A DNA stretch of 64,000 nt from Bog-756 sp963835465 (GTDB taxonomy: Bacteria > Actinomycetota > Acidimicrobiia > Acidimicrobiales > RAAP-2), in assembly GCA_963835465.1 (NCBI GenBank), contig CAWIFR010000006.1, forward strand, positions 586,949 to 650,948. The letters run 5' to 3'. How positions within the stretch are numbered: position 1 is the stretch's first letter; the number at the start of each line of letters is the position of its first letter. The position numbers were made by a program, and so were the translations under genes. The notes under the pieces were generated by a model. The model saw only the letters and a list, made by a program, of their open reading frames with translations. It did not search any database and had not been told where the DNA came from. Shown here in pieces: positions 19,943 through 29,495 of the stretch.

Positions 19943-20999
19943 ATGACCATCCGGGTCATCCAGTGGGCCACCGGTGGGGTGGGACGGGCAGCGGTGGCTG
20001 GCATCGTCGCCCACCCTGAACTCGAACTGGTGGGGTGTTGGGTCCACAGCCCTGACAAGGCCGGCCGTGACGTCGGCGAACTGTGCGGGCTCGACCCGCT
20101 CGGCGTCCTGGCCACCGACGACGTCGGGTCGCTCGTGGACCTGGATGCCGAGTGCGTCATCTATGCGCCGGTCATGGCCGACCCGGCCGTGGTGGTCCGG
20201 CTGTTGGCCTCGGGAAAGAATGTGGTCACACCGCTCAACTGGTTCTTCCCCCAGGGTCGCGACGAGCACCTCATCGAGGCGGCGTGCCGCAAGGGAGGGT
20301 CGACCGTACACGGCACCGGCATCCACCCCGGGGGCATCACCGAGCGCTTCCCGTTGGCCGTGTCGGCCCTCTCCCAATCCATCACCCACGTTCGGGCCGA
20401 GGAGTTCTCGGACATCCGGAGCTACGGCGCGCCCGCCGTGGTGGGCGACATCATGTTGTTCGGCAAGACTCCTGAGGAGGCGGCCGCCAGCATGATGCCG
20501 GCCATCCTCGGCGATGGGTTCCGGCAATCGGTAGCCATGGTGGGCCACGCGCTCGGGTTTCGCCCTCGATGCCGACCTCTCGGTGCACCACGAGGTGGCC
20601 GTGGCCACGGCACCCATCGATTCGCCCATCGGGGCCATCCTTCCGGGGCATATCGCCGCACAGAAGTTCTGCTGGGAGGCCACCGTCCGGGGGGAGCCGG
20701 TCATCACCGTCCGGACCAACTGGTTCATGGGACAAGAGCACCTCGACCCGGGCTGGACGTTCGGCCCCGAGGGTGAGCGATTCGAGGTGGAGGTCACCGG
20801 CGACCCATCCAGCCGCCTGACCTTCCGGGGGTGGCATCCCGCCTCGATCGAGGCCGGCCTGGTGCGCAACCCGGGCATCGTGGCCACGGCCACCCACTGT
20901 GTCAGCGCGGTGCCCGCGGTCGTTGCCGCCCAACCGGGGATCCGCTCCTACCTCGACCTCCCCTCCTACTCCGGCCGGGCTGCCCCCCACCTTCGCTGA
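19943..20999 (+). CDS. NAD(P)H-dependent amine-dehydrogenase/DapB-like protein, frameshifted
   Basis: About 351-aa Rossmann protein resembling dihydrodipicolinate-reductase-fold enzymes such as 2,4-diaminopentanoate dehydrogenase. N-terminal MTIRVIQWATGGVGRAAVAG gives the nucleotide-binding glycine motif. GTGIHPGGITERFPLAVSAL is a strongly family-typical block. A one-base shift near 20565 separates SVAMVGHALGF from VHHEVAVATAPIDSPIGAIL in the next frame; reading through yields an uninterrupted family sequence. Many actinobacteria have paralogues annotated only as dihydrodipicolinate reductase; the real substrate is unknown. ATG 19943 follows GGGGGA. Confidence 0.78.
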
Positions 21000-21154
21000 G
21001 CCGCCGAGACCTGGCCCAGGGCCACCGAGAACCCGACGACCGGGGGGCTCGGCCACAACCTGAAGGCGAGACCGATGAGGTCCGACGCGGCAGGTGCCGA
21101 TCAGCCTCGACGATCGTGCTCGCGACCGGATCCGGCTCCGAGCGCCCACCGGGC

Positions 21155-22015
21155 TCAGGGCAGCGTCGGGCGGATCCGGTCCTCAAGGAAGGTGACCACG
21201 GCATCGGAGAAAGCATCGTTGCGGTCCCCGGCGATCATGTGGGCCGCCCCGTCCACGGCCACCACGGTGGCGTCGGGGATCCGGGCGACGAGGTCGTCGA
21301 CCCCCTCCTGGGTCACCACATCGCTCAGCAGGCCGTGGACCAGCATGGTGGGCACGTGGATGTTGCTCAAGGCCACGTCGAGGAGGCCGATGAGCCGGTC
21401 GGGCACCACCTCGGTGCGGTCCTGGAAGATGAACTTCGGATCCCAATGCCAGTACCAGCGACCGTCCCGTTCCCGGAGCACCTTCTTCAGCCCTTGCGGG
21501 TTGACCGTCCGGGTCCGATTCGGGGTGTAGTCGGCGATGGCGGCGGCGGCCTCCTCCAGTGTGTCGAACCCGTCCACCCCGGACCGCATGAACGAGGTGA
21601 TCCGCTGGATGCCCTCGTCGTTGGTCTTGGGCGTGATGTCCACCAGCACCAGACCGCAGGAGACCTCCCGGTCGCTGGTCCCCTCGGCCAACATGGCCGA
21701 CATGCCTCCGAGGGACGCTCCCACCAGTACGGGGGGCTTGCCCAGTGCGTCGGCCACGGCCACACAGTCGGCGCAGAAGGCGGTGAAGGAGTAGTCGCCC
21801 TTCGGCGCCCAGTCACTCTCGCCATGGCCGCGCAGGTCGAGCGCCACGGTGCGCCAGCCGTTGTCGGCCACGGTCTCGGCCGTCCGACCCCAGGCGTGCC
21901 GGGTTTGACCGCCTCCGTGGAGGAAGAGCACCGGCCAGGCATCGGGGTCGCCCCGCAGGTCGGCCACCAGGTGCATGCCCTCGAATCCGTCGAACACGAC
22001 TCGCTCCCCATCCAT
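21155..22015 (-). CDS. Alpha/beta hydrolase
   Basis: 286-aa alpha/beta hydrolase. The HG motif is VLFLHGGGQTRHAWG, the nucleophile elbow is GASLGG (Ser about 98), and the acid/histidine are in LLSDVVTQEG and VDGAAHMIAGDRNDAF. Resembles peroxidase/epoxide-hydrolase-like hydrolases with a small cap. No signal peptide. Its partners are not informative: it is convergent with the gene at 19943 and divergent from a membrane protein. Confidence 0.85.
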   Translation of the reverse strand: MDGERVVFDGFEGMHLVADLRGDPDAWPVLFLHGGGQTRHAWGRTAETVADNGWRTVALDLRGHGESDWAPKGDYSFTAFCADCVAVADALGKPPVLVGASLGGMSAMLAEGTSDREVSCGLVLVDITPKTNDEGIQRITSFMRSGVDGFDTLEEAAAAIADYTPNRTRTVNPQGLKKVLRERDGRWYWHWDPKFIFQDRTEVVPDRLIGLLDVALSNIHVPTMLVHGLLSDVVTQEGVDDLVARIPDATVVAVDGAAHMIAGDRNDAFSDAVVTFLEDRIRPTLP

Positions 22016-22124
22016 CGCCCCATCGTCGCAGAGCAGGCCCCTGGAAGGCGAACACGCCCCACCGGCCCGGCCCGATTCCGCCTGGTCGGCGATCTAGCCG
22101 TCATCTGCGGGGTACTGTCGTCCC

Positions 22125-23006
22125 TTGACCCTGGCCTTCACCTTCGGCGCCTACGCCATCGGCGCCATAACCGGGCTGGCGGTCCACCGGGGCGGTCCCC
22201 GCATGCGCCGCGGCTGGCCGGTCTACCTCCGCATCCAACTGGTGGCGACGGCCGGGCTGCTCGGGCTGTTCTCGGCCTGGCGGCTGACGGCACCGCACCA
22301 GATCCTCGCACCCATTGTGATGGCCGCGGCCGGTGCCGTCCTGCTCCTGGCGTCCTTCGTCCTCCGGGGCCGACGCAGTACCGGTCTGTCGCAACTGGAA
22401 GGGTGGACGGCCTTCCCCAACTCGACCTTCTGGGTGCTCCCCGTCGGCGGGGCGCTGGTCGGAACCCAGGCCAGTGTGGTGGCCGCCCTGACCAACGCGG
22501 CATATGCCATCCCGACAGCCGTCTGTATCCACCTGCTGCGCCGGGACGCGCCGATTCCTCAGCGCCACTCGACCAGCTGGCTCGACCAGTCCATGCTGGT
22601 GGCCGTGGCTGCCGGACTGCTGCTCCACCTCACCGGACCAGCCCCTGCGGCGTCGCACTGGGTTCTCGTGGTGGCCGGTCCCCTCTTGGCCTTCGTGGGG
22701 GCTTCTCTCTACACCGGCTCGGTTCTCCACCCCCACAACTCCTCGGTCGACCACACCCGGAACGAGAGCAGACGGTGGCTCCTCCTCACCGCTATCCGGG
22801 TGATCTTCCTGGGCGCGGTCGCCCTGGTCACGGGTTCGACGGCGGTGGCCGTCATCGCCTTGCTGTCGGCCCTCGGTCCCCCGGCCTTCAATCCCCCCCA
22901 GCAAGCGGTGCTGTACGGGTATCGATCGGGCCTCGTGATGATCGCGGCGAAGTGGGGATGGTTGTTCTTACCGGTGGGTTTGGCGCTGGCCCTGCTGATC
23001 CGCTGA
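22125..23006 (+). CDS. Multi-spanning membrane protein, AEC-transporter-like
   Basis: 293 aa with about nine to ten hydrophobic stretches (for example LAFTFGAYAIGAITGLAV, LLASFVLRGR, LVAVAAGLLLHLTGPAP, GLVMIAAKWGWLFLPVGLAL). The topology and the central NSTFWVLPVGGALVG segment recall the auxin-efflux-carrier (AEC) transporter fold, but the match is loose. Only a TTG at 22125 is available as start for the full first helix. Function and substrate unknown. Confidence 0.6.
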   Translation: MTLAFTFGAYAIGAITGLAVHRGGPRMRRGWPVYLRIQLVATAGLLGLFSAWRLTAPHQILAPIVMAAAGAVLLLASFVLRGRRSTGLSQLEGWTAFPNSTFWVLPVGGALVGTQASVVAALTNAAYAIPTAVCIHLLRRDAPIPQRHSTSWLDQSMLVAVAAGLLLHLTGPAPAASHWVLVVAGPLLAFVGASLYTGSVLHPHNSSVDHTRNESRRWLLLTAIRVIFLGAVALVTGSTAVAVIALLSALGPPAFNPPQQAVLYGYRSGLVMIAAKWGWLFLPVGLALALLIR

Positions 23007-23053
23007 GAGTCCAGTCCGCCGACTACCGAAACGCCACGTGGCTCCTGCTGGAG

Positions 23054-23509
23054 TCAGGCCGCGGGGCGCGGCGCGATGTGCTGCAGCTCGATCATCAGGG
23101 GGATCACAAAGCCGACGTAGGCATTGGTCAGGGTGTAGTCGGCGTTGGTCCCGTGGGTCACCATCTCGTCGAGGTCAATGATGGTGACACGATCATCCTT
23201 CTTCTGGTAGCGCTTGGCCCGGTCCACGATGGCCACCAGCTCGTCGAGTGAGGCGACCTCGAGACCGAAGTGGTCCAGTCGGGGAGCCCGGAGGAAGTCG
23301 TCGGCCGCCGGGAGCAGGTACAGGAACTGTCGCAGCTCACCGGTATAGAGGATCAGGGGATTGCCGCGCTCAGTACTGTTGTCGCCCTCCGTCCAGCCGA
23401 ACACCTCGCCGAAGAAGTCCAACAGGTCCGCCCGTCCGGACTCGTCCATCAGACCAGCGTCCACGCTGATGGCCACATGGTTGATGACGGGGCGTCGTGG
23501 TTCGGTCAT
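23054..23509 (-). CDS. VOC-fold (glyoxalase/bleomycin-resistance-like) protein
   Basis: 151-aa protein of the vicinal-oxygen-chelate fold. The first beta-alpha unit is VINHVAISVDAGLMDESGRA (His as putative metal ligand), the second half carries DHFGLEVASLDELVAIVDRA, and an IDLDEM segment follows. Members bind a divalent metal and include dioxygenases, isomerases and antibiotic-binding proteins. The start codon lies in the stop of the upstream dehydrogenase (ATGA), so both probably act on the same unknown compound. Confidence 0.72.
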   Translation of the reverse strand: MTEPRRPVINHVAISVDAGLMDESGRADLLDFFGEVFGWTEGDNSTERGNPLILYTGELRQFLYLLPAADDFLRAPRLDHFGLEVASLDELVAIVDRAKRYQKKDDRVTIIDLDEMVTHGTNADYTLTNAYVGFVIPLMIELQHIAPRPAA

Positions 23510-24552
23510 GCTCTCACCTCCGGGTTGACGAGCACCTTGGCCGGGATCTCACCACGGGACAGGCGCTCCATGGCCTCCATCACACCCTCGAGGGGGACAT
23601 CCTCGGGCTCGAGGAGCAAGTCGACCGGCATCGCTCCGGTAGCGAGGAGCTCCACCGCCGGCCCGAAGCCTTCGGCGCTGTAGTTGTAGGCCCCCAGCAC
23701 CTCCAGTTCGAGGATGATCATCCGGTTGTGGTTGACCGGGACCGGGACCGCCCCCGTGCCCACGAAGACCAGCGTCCCGGCCCGGTCCAGCTGGTCCAAG
23801 GCCATGGACCCGGCATCGGCGTGACCCGAGCACTCGAAAGCCACATCCACCGGGCCGGCCACTACCCCACCGAGAGGCGCCTCGCCCAACTCCTCGGGTC
23901 GGAGCGTACGTGCAGCGCCGACCGCCATGGCCCGCTGGCGGCGCACCTCGGAGGGTTCACTAACGGTGATGTCCCGGACCCCACGGGCCAACAGGACCGA
24001 GACGATGAGCAGTCCGACCGGACCTCCGCCGGTGACCAGCACCCGGTCGGTGGGCCCCACCCCAGCCAGATCCACGGCGTGGACTGCGATCGCCGTGGGC
24101 TCGGCCAGGGCCGCGGCCCGAAGGTCCAGCGAGTCGGGGATCACGAGCGTGCTGGATGCCGGCACCGTCACGTACCGGGCGAAGGCTCCCCGCATCTCCC
24201 GCATGTCGGATGAGGGCCGGCGCACGCAGACCGAAGGCCGGCCACGCCGGCAGGGACGACAGTCCCCGCACCCCGGACTGGGGTCGAACACCACCCGGAT
24301 CCCGGGTGGACGACCGGGTCCGACGTCCCGGCCACCGACCACCGTCCCCGACCACTCATGGCCGAGGATGGCCCCAGGCCGGGCGTACTGCTCGAAGACC
24401 AAGTGGAGGTCGGAGCCACAGATTCCGCACTGGGCCACCTCGACCAGGAGCTCGCCAGGCTCCGGTTCGGGCACGGGGACCTCGCCCACTTCGATCCGTC
24501 CATCGCCCTGGTAGATCGCCGCTGTCATCAGGTCAGATGGCACGGTGGTCAT
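23506..24552 (-). CDS. Zinc-dependent medium-chain alcohol dehydrogenase
   Basis: 348-aa MDR enzyme. The catalytic zinc site is formed by Cys in VAQCGICGSD, the GHEWSG histidine-glutamate and a later acidic residue. The structural zinc lobe CGDCRPCRRGRPSVC has all four cysteines. The Rossmann motif is VLVTGGGPVGLLIVSVL. It resembles threonine/sorbitol/2,3-butanediol dehydrogenase-like members that oxidise a secondary alcohol with NAD(P). ATG 24552 (MTTVPSDLMTAA) is the likely start. Translationally coupled to the VOC protein. Confidence 0.87.
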   Translation of the reverse strand: MTTVPSDLMTAAIYQGDGRIEVGEVPVPEPEPGELLVEVAQCGICGSDLHLVFEQYARPGAILGHEWSGTVVGGRDVGPGRPPGIRVVFDPSPGCGDCRPCRRGRPSVCVRRPSSDMREMRGAFARYVTVPASSTLVIPDSLDLRAAALAEPTAIAVHAVDLAGVGPTDRVLVTGGGPVGLLIVSVLLARGVRDITVSEPSEVRRQRAMAVGAARTLRPEELGEAPLGGVVAGPVDVAFECSGHADAGSMALDQLDRAGTLVFVGTGAVPVPVNHNRMIILELEVLGAYNYSAEGFGPAVELLATGAMPVDLLLEPEDVPLEGVMEAMERLSRGEIPAKVLVNPEVRA

Positions 24553-24627
24553 CGTAGGGCACCAGCCGGGTTCCGGAGGGTTCGGCACGCGGTCTCCGGG
24601 GTCATCGGTCGGACGACCGGGAGCAGG

Positions 24628-25614
24628 TCAGCGTTCGGCGCGAGCGTCCACCGGTCGTGCTTCGGCCCCCTCCGCGTGGTCGAGATCGATCACGGTCACA
24701 ATCTTGGTGGACCGCTCCGGGTAGGGGTCGGGGTAGTCCACCATCCGGATCCGCCCGGTCGGACGGTACCGGCCGTGCTCGATCACGTACCTGGGCACGT
24801 AGGGCTCGATGCCCATGCTCCGGAACAGTCGGGTAGCCGGCTCCCAGATGGCGGCGCGCTCGTGCCAGCGGAGGAGATCCAGCTTCCGCAGGAGGATCAT
24901 CAGGGTCACCAGCGTCCCGGCCAGAATCCCGGCCACCAGGGCGCCCACCACCGAACCCCCCGGGAGCACAGTGATGAGGGCGATCAGCAAGAAGAGCAGG
25001 AGGAGCATGCCGGTCCACTCGATGGGCGACAGGGCCTGCCCGGTGGTGGCCTCGATGAGGGCCCGGTCGGAGCCCATGTTGATGCCCACCTCGACCATCT
25101 CCCTGTAGACCACCTCCTGCTGGGCGGTGCGAGGATTGAGGGCGTAGACGGCTCTGACCAGTTCCTGGTGAGAGGGAGCCGACAGGTGGTTGTCCACCAG
25201 TCGGTAGTCGATCTGGTCGGTCAGGTGTCGGTCGACGAGCGCTCGGATGAGGACGCGCTCGTCAGCCGGGAACACCTCCACCAGCTGGTGGATGGAGAGC
25301 AGGGCCGCATTCCCCTTGCTCAGGAGGTCCTGCACCAGGGCGAGTCGCTCCCGGGTGCGGGCGATGGTGAAGGCCAGCAGCACCCCGAAGAGGAAGGTGG
25401 CCATGCTGGCCAGGGCCACGTCGACATTGAGATCACCCCGGGAGCTACCGACCTCATAGGAGACGACGGCAACGATCACCCCGCAGGCCACGGACGGCCA
25501 GATCGCCGTCTCACCATGGAACAGCGCCAGTGCAGCTGATCGGAGGGGGCGGACCACCCGCTCAAGGTACTCGTTGCGGCCGGTCCGCCAGAATCCCGAG
25601 GGGGGTCTCGACAA
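24628..25614 (-). CDS. DUF4239/bestrophin-like membrane protein
   Basis: About 328-aa protein with two pairs of membrane helices, near AIWPSVACGVIVAVVSYEVG and VALASMATFLFGVLLAFTIA, then MLLLLFLLIALITVLPGG and LVAGILAGTLVTLMILLRKL. They are separated by a soluble helical stretch with a TxxRERL element. This architecture matches the DUF4239 (bestrophin-like) family of unknown function. The start is uncertain: the TTG at 25614 leaves the conserved core intact, while the frame stays open much further upstream without conserved sequence. A frameshift near the N-terminus is possible. Confidence 0.6.
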   Translation of the reverse strand: MSRPPSGFWRTGRNEYLERVVRPLRSAALALFHGETAIWPSVACGVIVAVVSYEVGSSRGDLNVDVALASMATFLFGVLLAFTIARTRERLALVQDLLSKGNAALLSIHQLVEVFPADERVLIRALVDRHLTDQIDYRLVDNHLSAPSHQELVRAVYALNPRTAQQEVVYREMVEVGINMGSDRALIEATTGQALSPIEWTGMLLLLFLLIALITVLPGGSVVGALVAGILAGTLVTLMILLRKLDLLRWHERAAIWEPATRLFRSMGIEPYVPRYVIEHGRYRPTGRIRMVDYPDPYPERSTKIVTVIDLDHAEGAEARPVDARAER

Positions 25615-25992
25615 CTGCGTCTTCGAGTCTGAGTCGGATGTCGGTGGAAATGACCTCTCGGTAGGGTCGCATCTGTCACCCTCCAGCGTCCACCTCGACA
25701 GCCGATGTGCTTGACGGAGGGCAGCGTGACGACCCCGACACTCGGGCAGCCGCAACAGGGCGCCAATAGGGACCCCGATCTTTCTGGACGCATTCGTCCC
25801 GGTGGGGCGAGGGAGGTGGCGCGGCCAGACCCGCGAAGAGGGCTTGCTCACACTGTCCGGCGACCCGATCGTGATCGCCGACCCCGAGGAATGGCCGGGC
25901 GGGCCCAGCGACGGGCTAGCTCGGGTCACCTCTTGTCAGACCGGCGGGCGAACCGGCGTCTAGGTTGGACCGGACCCGCAGAGGAGAGCGAC
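25615..25992. other. Intergenic region, 378 bases
   Basis: Between the divergent DUF4239 gene and the metallo-hydrolase. A possible small plus-strand reading frame exists if one base shift is allowed: GTG at 25726, then coding-looking sequence (GTPIFLDAFVPVGRGRWRG, LTLSGDPIVIADPEEWPGG) to TAG at 25963. It matches nothing I know and I do not call it a gene. GAGGAGAG at about 25981 is the ribosome-binding site of the next gene. Confidence 0.4.
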
Positions 25993-26968
25993 ATGACCAT
26001 CCCCTTCACCCGAGGGCTGCACGGTGTGGCCGAAGGCGTGCACGCCTATCTCCAGCCCGACGGAGGCTGGGGATGGAGCAACGCCGGGCTGGTCGAAGGG
26101 GACGACGCCTCACTCCTCGTGGACACCCTCTTCGATCTGCACCTCACCGGCCGGATGCTCGAGGCCATGGGTGAAGTTACCGCCCGACGACCGATCGGAA
26201 CGCTGGTCAACACGCATGCCAACGGTGACCACTGCTACGGCAACGAACTCGTGGTCGGACCCGGAGTGGACATCGTCGGCCTCGGCCGCGACCGCCTCGG
26301 AGATGGACGACGCCCCGCCGGCGTCGCTGGCGGCCATGGTGGCCGGATTGGACCGATTGCCCACCGAGGTCGGTGACTATCTCCGGGCTGCCTTCGGACC
26401 CTTCGACTTCGACGGGATCCGGGTGGCTCCACCGACCAGGACCTTCTCCGGAACCGAGCGCATCGACCTCGGAGGGCGGTCTGTCGAGTTGATCGAGGTC
26501 GGTCCGGCCCACACCACCGGAGACGTCATTGTCTGGGTACCCGACGAACGGGTGGTGTTCACCGGCGACATCCTGTTCATCGAGGGGACGCCGATCATGT
26601 GGTCGGGACCGACGGCGGGCTGGATCGCGGCGTGCGACCTCATCGCGGCTCTCGAGCCCGCGGTCATCGTGCCGGGTCACGGACCCCTCGCCGATGTGGA
26701 GGGCGTCCGGACGGTCAGCCAGTACCTCCGAACCGTCGAGGAGGGAACCCGATCGCGCTGGGCCGCCGGGCTGACCCCCGAGGAGGCGACCCGCGATCTG
26801 CACCACGAACTTCTCGCAACCGCCTTCGGCCGGTGGCGAGACCACGAACGACTGGCCGTCAATGTCGAGACCGTCTGGGCCGGCCTGGAACCCGGACACA
26901 TCCGGCCCTCGGTACACGAGTTGTTCGTTCGGATGGCTGCTCTGGCCGGGGCGACCACCAGGGGATGA
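25993..26968 (+). CDS. Metallo-beta-lactamase-fold hydrolase, frameshifted
   Basis: About 324-aa MBL-fold hydrolase. The first metal motif is NTHANGDHCYGN (a HxNxDH form in place of the usual HxHxDH). The next histidine lies in VGPAHTTGDVIVW, the bridging aspartate in FTGDILFIEGTP and the last histidine in IVPGHGPLADVEG. A single-base shift near 26285 joins GPGVDIV to ATASEMDDAPPASL. The HxNxDH variant is common in glyoxalase-II-distant and alkyl-sulfatase-like groups. Substrate unknown. ATG 25993 has GAGGAGAG upstream. Confidence 0.8.
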
Positions 26969-27011
26969 CACCGGAGCGATGAGTCTCAGACGCTCGGCCC
27001 GTCCTCCTTCA

Positions 27012-27549
27012 ATGGACACCATGAACCTCGCCAGCCTCTACGGCCTGCCCGCCCTTGAATGGTCGGCCGTCCAGGCCCGCCTGGACCGGGGGGTGAGCCA
27101 GGCCCCCGGCACCGGCGGCCCCGACCGCCACACCTGCTGGCTGACCACCCTCAACGAGGATGGCAGTCCCCACATCACCGGCATCGGTGCCCTCTGGGTC
27201 GACGGCACCTTCTGGTTCGAAACCGGGGAGCGGACGGTCAAAGGGAGAAACTTGACCCGCGATCCTCGCTGCGCCCTCAGTGTGGCCACCGACGAGTTTG
27301 ACCTGACCGTGGAAGGGGAGGCGAGAAGCCAGACCGATCCGGGCACGGTGACCGCCATGGCCGCCCGATGGGCCGCCGAGGGTTGGCCGGCCCGGGTCGA
27401 CGACTCGGGGAGGGCCCTGACCGCCGAGTACAGACGCGCCGTCCGCCGGAAGGCCACCCTGGACGGTGTACCGCGTCACGATCCGTCGGGCCACCGCCCT
27501 CGGTACAGTCGAGCCGGGGGGTGCCACCCGATGGTCGTTTCCCCGCTAG
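27012..27549 (+). CDS. Pyridoxamine-phosphate-oxidase-family protein, frameshifted end
   Basis: About 178-aa split-barrel flavin/F420-binding protein. The first frame shows HTCWLTTLNEDGSPHITGIG, FWFETGERTVKGRNLTRDPR and CALSVATDEFDLTVEGEA. After RALTAEYR the family C-terminus is in another frame as APSAGRPPWTVYRVTIRRAT and LGTVEPGGATRWSF, ending at the TAG of 27547-27549. A single-base error near 27435 explains this; without it the protein would run into non-conserved sequence. Probably an F420- or FMN-dependent reductase of unknown substrate. Confidence 0.77.
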
Positions 27550-27868
27550 CTGTCACGACGACCATTGGATCACCACACCGCTCCTGACCAACCCGAGCGA
27601 AGCCAGACAGACGATTGGCATTCGTCGGCCGACACTGGCGCATCGCCGACCGCGGTCAGCTGGCAAGAGCAATCCCCCGACCTGCGCCCTCCTCCCTGGC
27701 CGGGACCCTGGCCCAGTGGTCGAGGGGATACGATCGCCCAGTCAAACCTGGCGCGGTCAGCAGAAGAGCCCGGTCGACAAAAGGGAGGGGAAAGCGGCCA
27801 TCTGATCTGGTGCTGGACCGGGCCGCCCACTGACGGAATGGACTCAGAGGAATGGGAGGAGAGCCCAC
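27550..27868. other. Intergenic region, 319 bases
   Basis: I see no gene, repeat or RNA in this stretch. The only landmark is GGGAGGAGAGC just before the ATG at 27869, a strong ribosome-binding site. Confidence 0.5.
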
Positions 27869-28252
27869 ATGACGCTGATCGCCCGCTTCCAAGTAGATGG
27901 GGCAGAACCGCAAACCGTCGCCGGGGTCGAGGGCGACTGGGTACACGTGCTCACGTTCACGAAGACGTTCACCTCGGGCATCGTGGGCAGCGCCACCACC
28001 CTGTTCATGTCCGCCGGCACCGAAGAGGGGTCCCGCTCCTACGTGGCGACTGAACGGATCGAGGGTCGGACCGGTGATGGGCGGGCCGGCGCAGTGACCA
28101 TCCAGCACGGCGGACTCGAGTCCGATCCGGGCAGCTGGTTTGGGCACATCGTGCCGATGACGGGAACCGGTGACTTTTCCGAATGGACCGGATCGGCCCG
28201 TATCGTGCACGACGACGAGGGTGCGTACTTCGACATCCAGCTCGATGGCTGA
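27869..28252 (+). CDS. DUF3224-family protein
   Basis: 127-aa soluble beta-rich protein. The blocks VTFTKTFTSGIVG-like (here HVLTFTKTFTSGIVGSATT), YVATERIEGRTGDGRAGAVT and GTGDFSEWTGSARIVHDD-type sequence are typical of DUF3224, an allene-oxide-cyclase-barrel-like family common in actinobacteria. Function unknown. Monocistronic by position. Confidence 0.78.
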   Translation: MTLIARFQVDGAEPQTVAGVEGDWVHVLTFTKTFTSGIVGSATTLFMSAGTEEGSRSYVATERIEGRTGDGRAGAVTIQHGGLESDPGSWFGHIVPMTGTGDFSEWTGSARIVHDDEGAYFDIQLDG

Positions 28253-28299
28253 GCCGGTCCCCGGCAGCATCGTTACCTTCTTTGGAATACCGTTCCGAT

Positions 28300-28672
28300 A
28301 TGGACAAGGGTCCGCTGCCACACGAGGACGGCGACACGCTGCTTCACGCCCTCAACGATCTCCTCGAGGCCAACCTCTCGCTCCAGGCCACTCTCCAGGA
28401 AAGCGCGAAGAGGACCGAGCACTACCTCGAAGGCGTTGCGTGCCGGCAATCGCGTCTCTGACGTCGTGCGAGCCGTGTCGGTCGGGCGGGACCGCACGGA
28501 GGACAATGATGCCATCGACCGGTTCACCCGGGCCCGTCAGCGGAGTCGTGCCGCTACCTTCCACCGGCTGAGCAGGGAGGGGATGAGCCGCAAGGAGATC
28601 GCCGCACGCTGGGGATTCTCACAGCAGATGGTCTCACGGATCGTCAACCACGAGGCGTTCCGCGACGACTAG
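28300..28672 (+). CDS. Small helix-turn-helix protein, probably frameshifted
   Basis: Two overlapping frames look like one 123-aa protein. The first (ATG 28300) gives MDKGPLPHEDGDTLLHALND and a helical stretch ending HYLEG. A one-base shift near 28430 then gives ALRAGNRVSDVVRAVSVGRD, followed by MSRKEIAARWGFSQQMVSRI. The last segment is a convincing helix-turn-helix of the Xre/resolvase type. Alternatively the second frame could be an independent 78-aa gene starting at the TTG of 28436. Regulatory role inferred from the HTH only. Confidence 0.5.
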
Positions 28673-28708
28673 GTGGCCGTGCAGCCAGTCGACGGTGGCC
28701 AGGCATGA

Positions 28709-28753
28709 CGAAACCCCGGCCATGCTTCGGCGGAAAGCAGTATCGGGGTTTCG
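28709..28753. repeat. Perfect 10-bp inverted repeat, 25-base loop
   Basis: CGAAACCCCG (28709-28718) is mirrored by CGGGGTTTCG (28744-28753). A second small hairpin (CTGCGG/CCGCAG) follows about ten bases later. It sits just after the HTH gene in a 363-base gap (28673-29035) that has no other feature. No T-run follows, so it is not a standard terminator. It may be a U-less terminator, a protein site or a structured RNA. Confidence 0.5.
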
Positions 28754-29035
28754 CAGCGTGCTGCGGAAGCCGCAGTCGCTTTGCCTTCTCAGTCTGGCGG
28801 GAGACCGGATCAGGCTCATTGCCAACCTAACCATTCGCCTGATGTTTATCAATAGGGGTTGAGAGATTGTGAGCACCCGGCCGCGAACGGTGGGGGGTCA
28901 GGTCAGGAGGCCCGGCAGCCTCGCGTCTCGTCCATCCGGAATGTCCCTGCCCTGCAGTTCAGAGTGGCAATCCTGCCGGACACCCACCCCACAAGGCTGG
29001 TGGGACCTGCCCGAGTGCCGGACCTCAGGCTCAGG

Positions 29036-29495
29036 TCAGAGAGAGATCAACCGCTTGAAGCCGACATGCGTCGCGGCAAATCCCTCGCGGAGATAGAACC
29101 GGTGGGCGTCGGTGCGCTGCTCGTTGGAGGTGAGCTGGATTCGGTAGCAACCGAGCCCCTGGGCCAGTTCGATGGCGGTGCTCAGGAGCTGCGCACCGAT
29201 GCCTCGGCCTCGGAAGTCTGGGTGGACGTGCAAGGACTCCACTTCGGCACAGCGACCCCCATGATGCTGAAAGTGGCGGAAGACCACGAGTTGACACATG
29301 CCCACGACCATTCCGTCCTCCTCGGCCACCAGCACGTCGCTCCCATGGCTCGCCTGGATCTCGGTCAGGGCCGCCCGGTAGGCAGACCGGTCCGAGGGGT
29401 CCTCCTGGGGCCCGAGCAACGATCCGTGGCCAAGGAGCTCGAAGGAGGCGCGGCACATCGTCGGCCCTGGCGCTGCGGATGCAGTGCGAACTCAT
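29036..29495 (-). CDS. GNAT-family N-acetyltransferase, frameshifted N-terminus
   Basis: About 152-aa acetyltransferase. The acetyl-CoA-binding signature is in VHPDFRGRGIGAQLLSTAIE (R/Q-x-x-G-x-G/A), with the preceding strand AEVESLHVH and the following ELAQGLGCYRIQLTSNEQRT. The N-terminus IRSARADDVPRLL is in another frame and joins ELLGHGSLLGPQEDP through a one-base shift near 29440. ATG 29495 overlaps the stop of the upstream hydrolase (ATGA). Substrate unknown. Confidence 0.78.

Noticed and set aside
20831..23251. 806-aa open frame on the plus strand
   Set aside because: It runs antisense to the well-supported hydrolase (21155-22015) and VOC gene and across the membrane protein in the wrong frame; its sequence is low-complexity Gly/His/Arg/Pro as expected of a GC-rich shadow frame.
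25726..25963. Small gene upstream of the metallo-hydrolase
   Set aside because: Needs a frameshift, has no known domain and no independent support; kept only as a note in the intergenic entry.
28790..28860. Integron attC-like site
   Set aside because: Only a single CCTAAC-like core; no inverse partner (GTTRRRY) and no integron integrase nearby.
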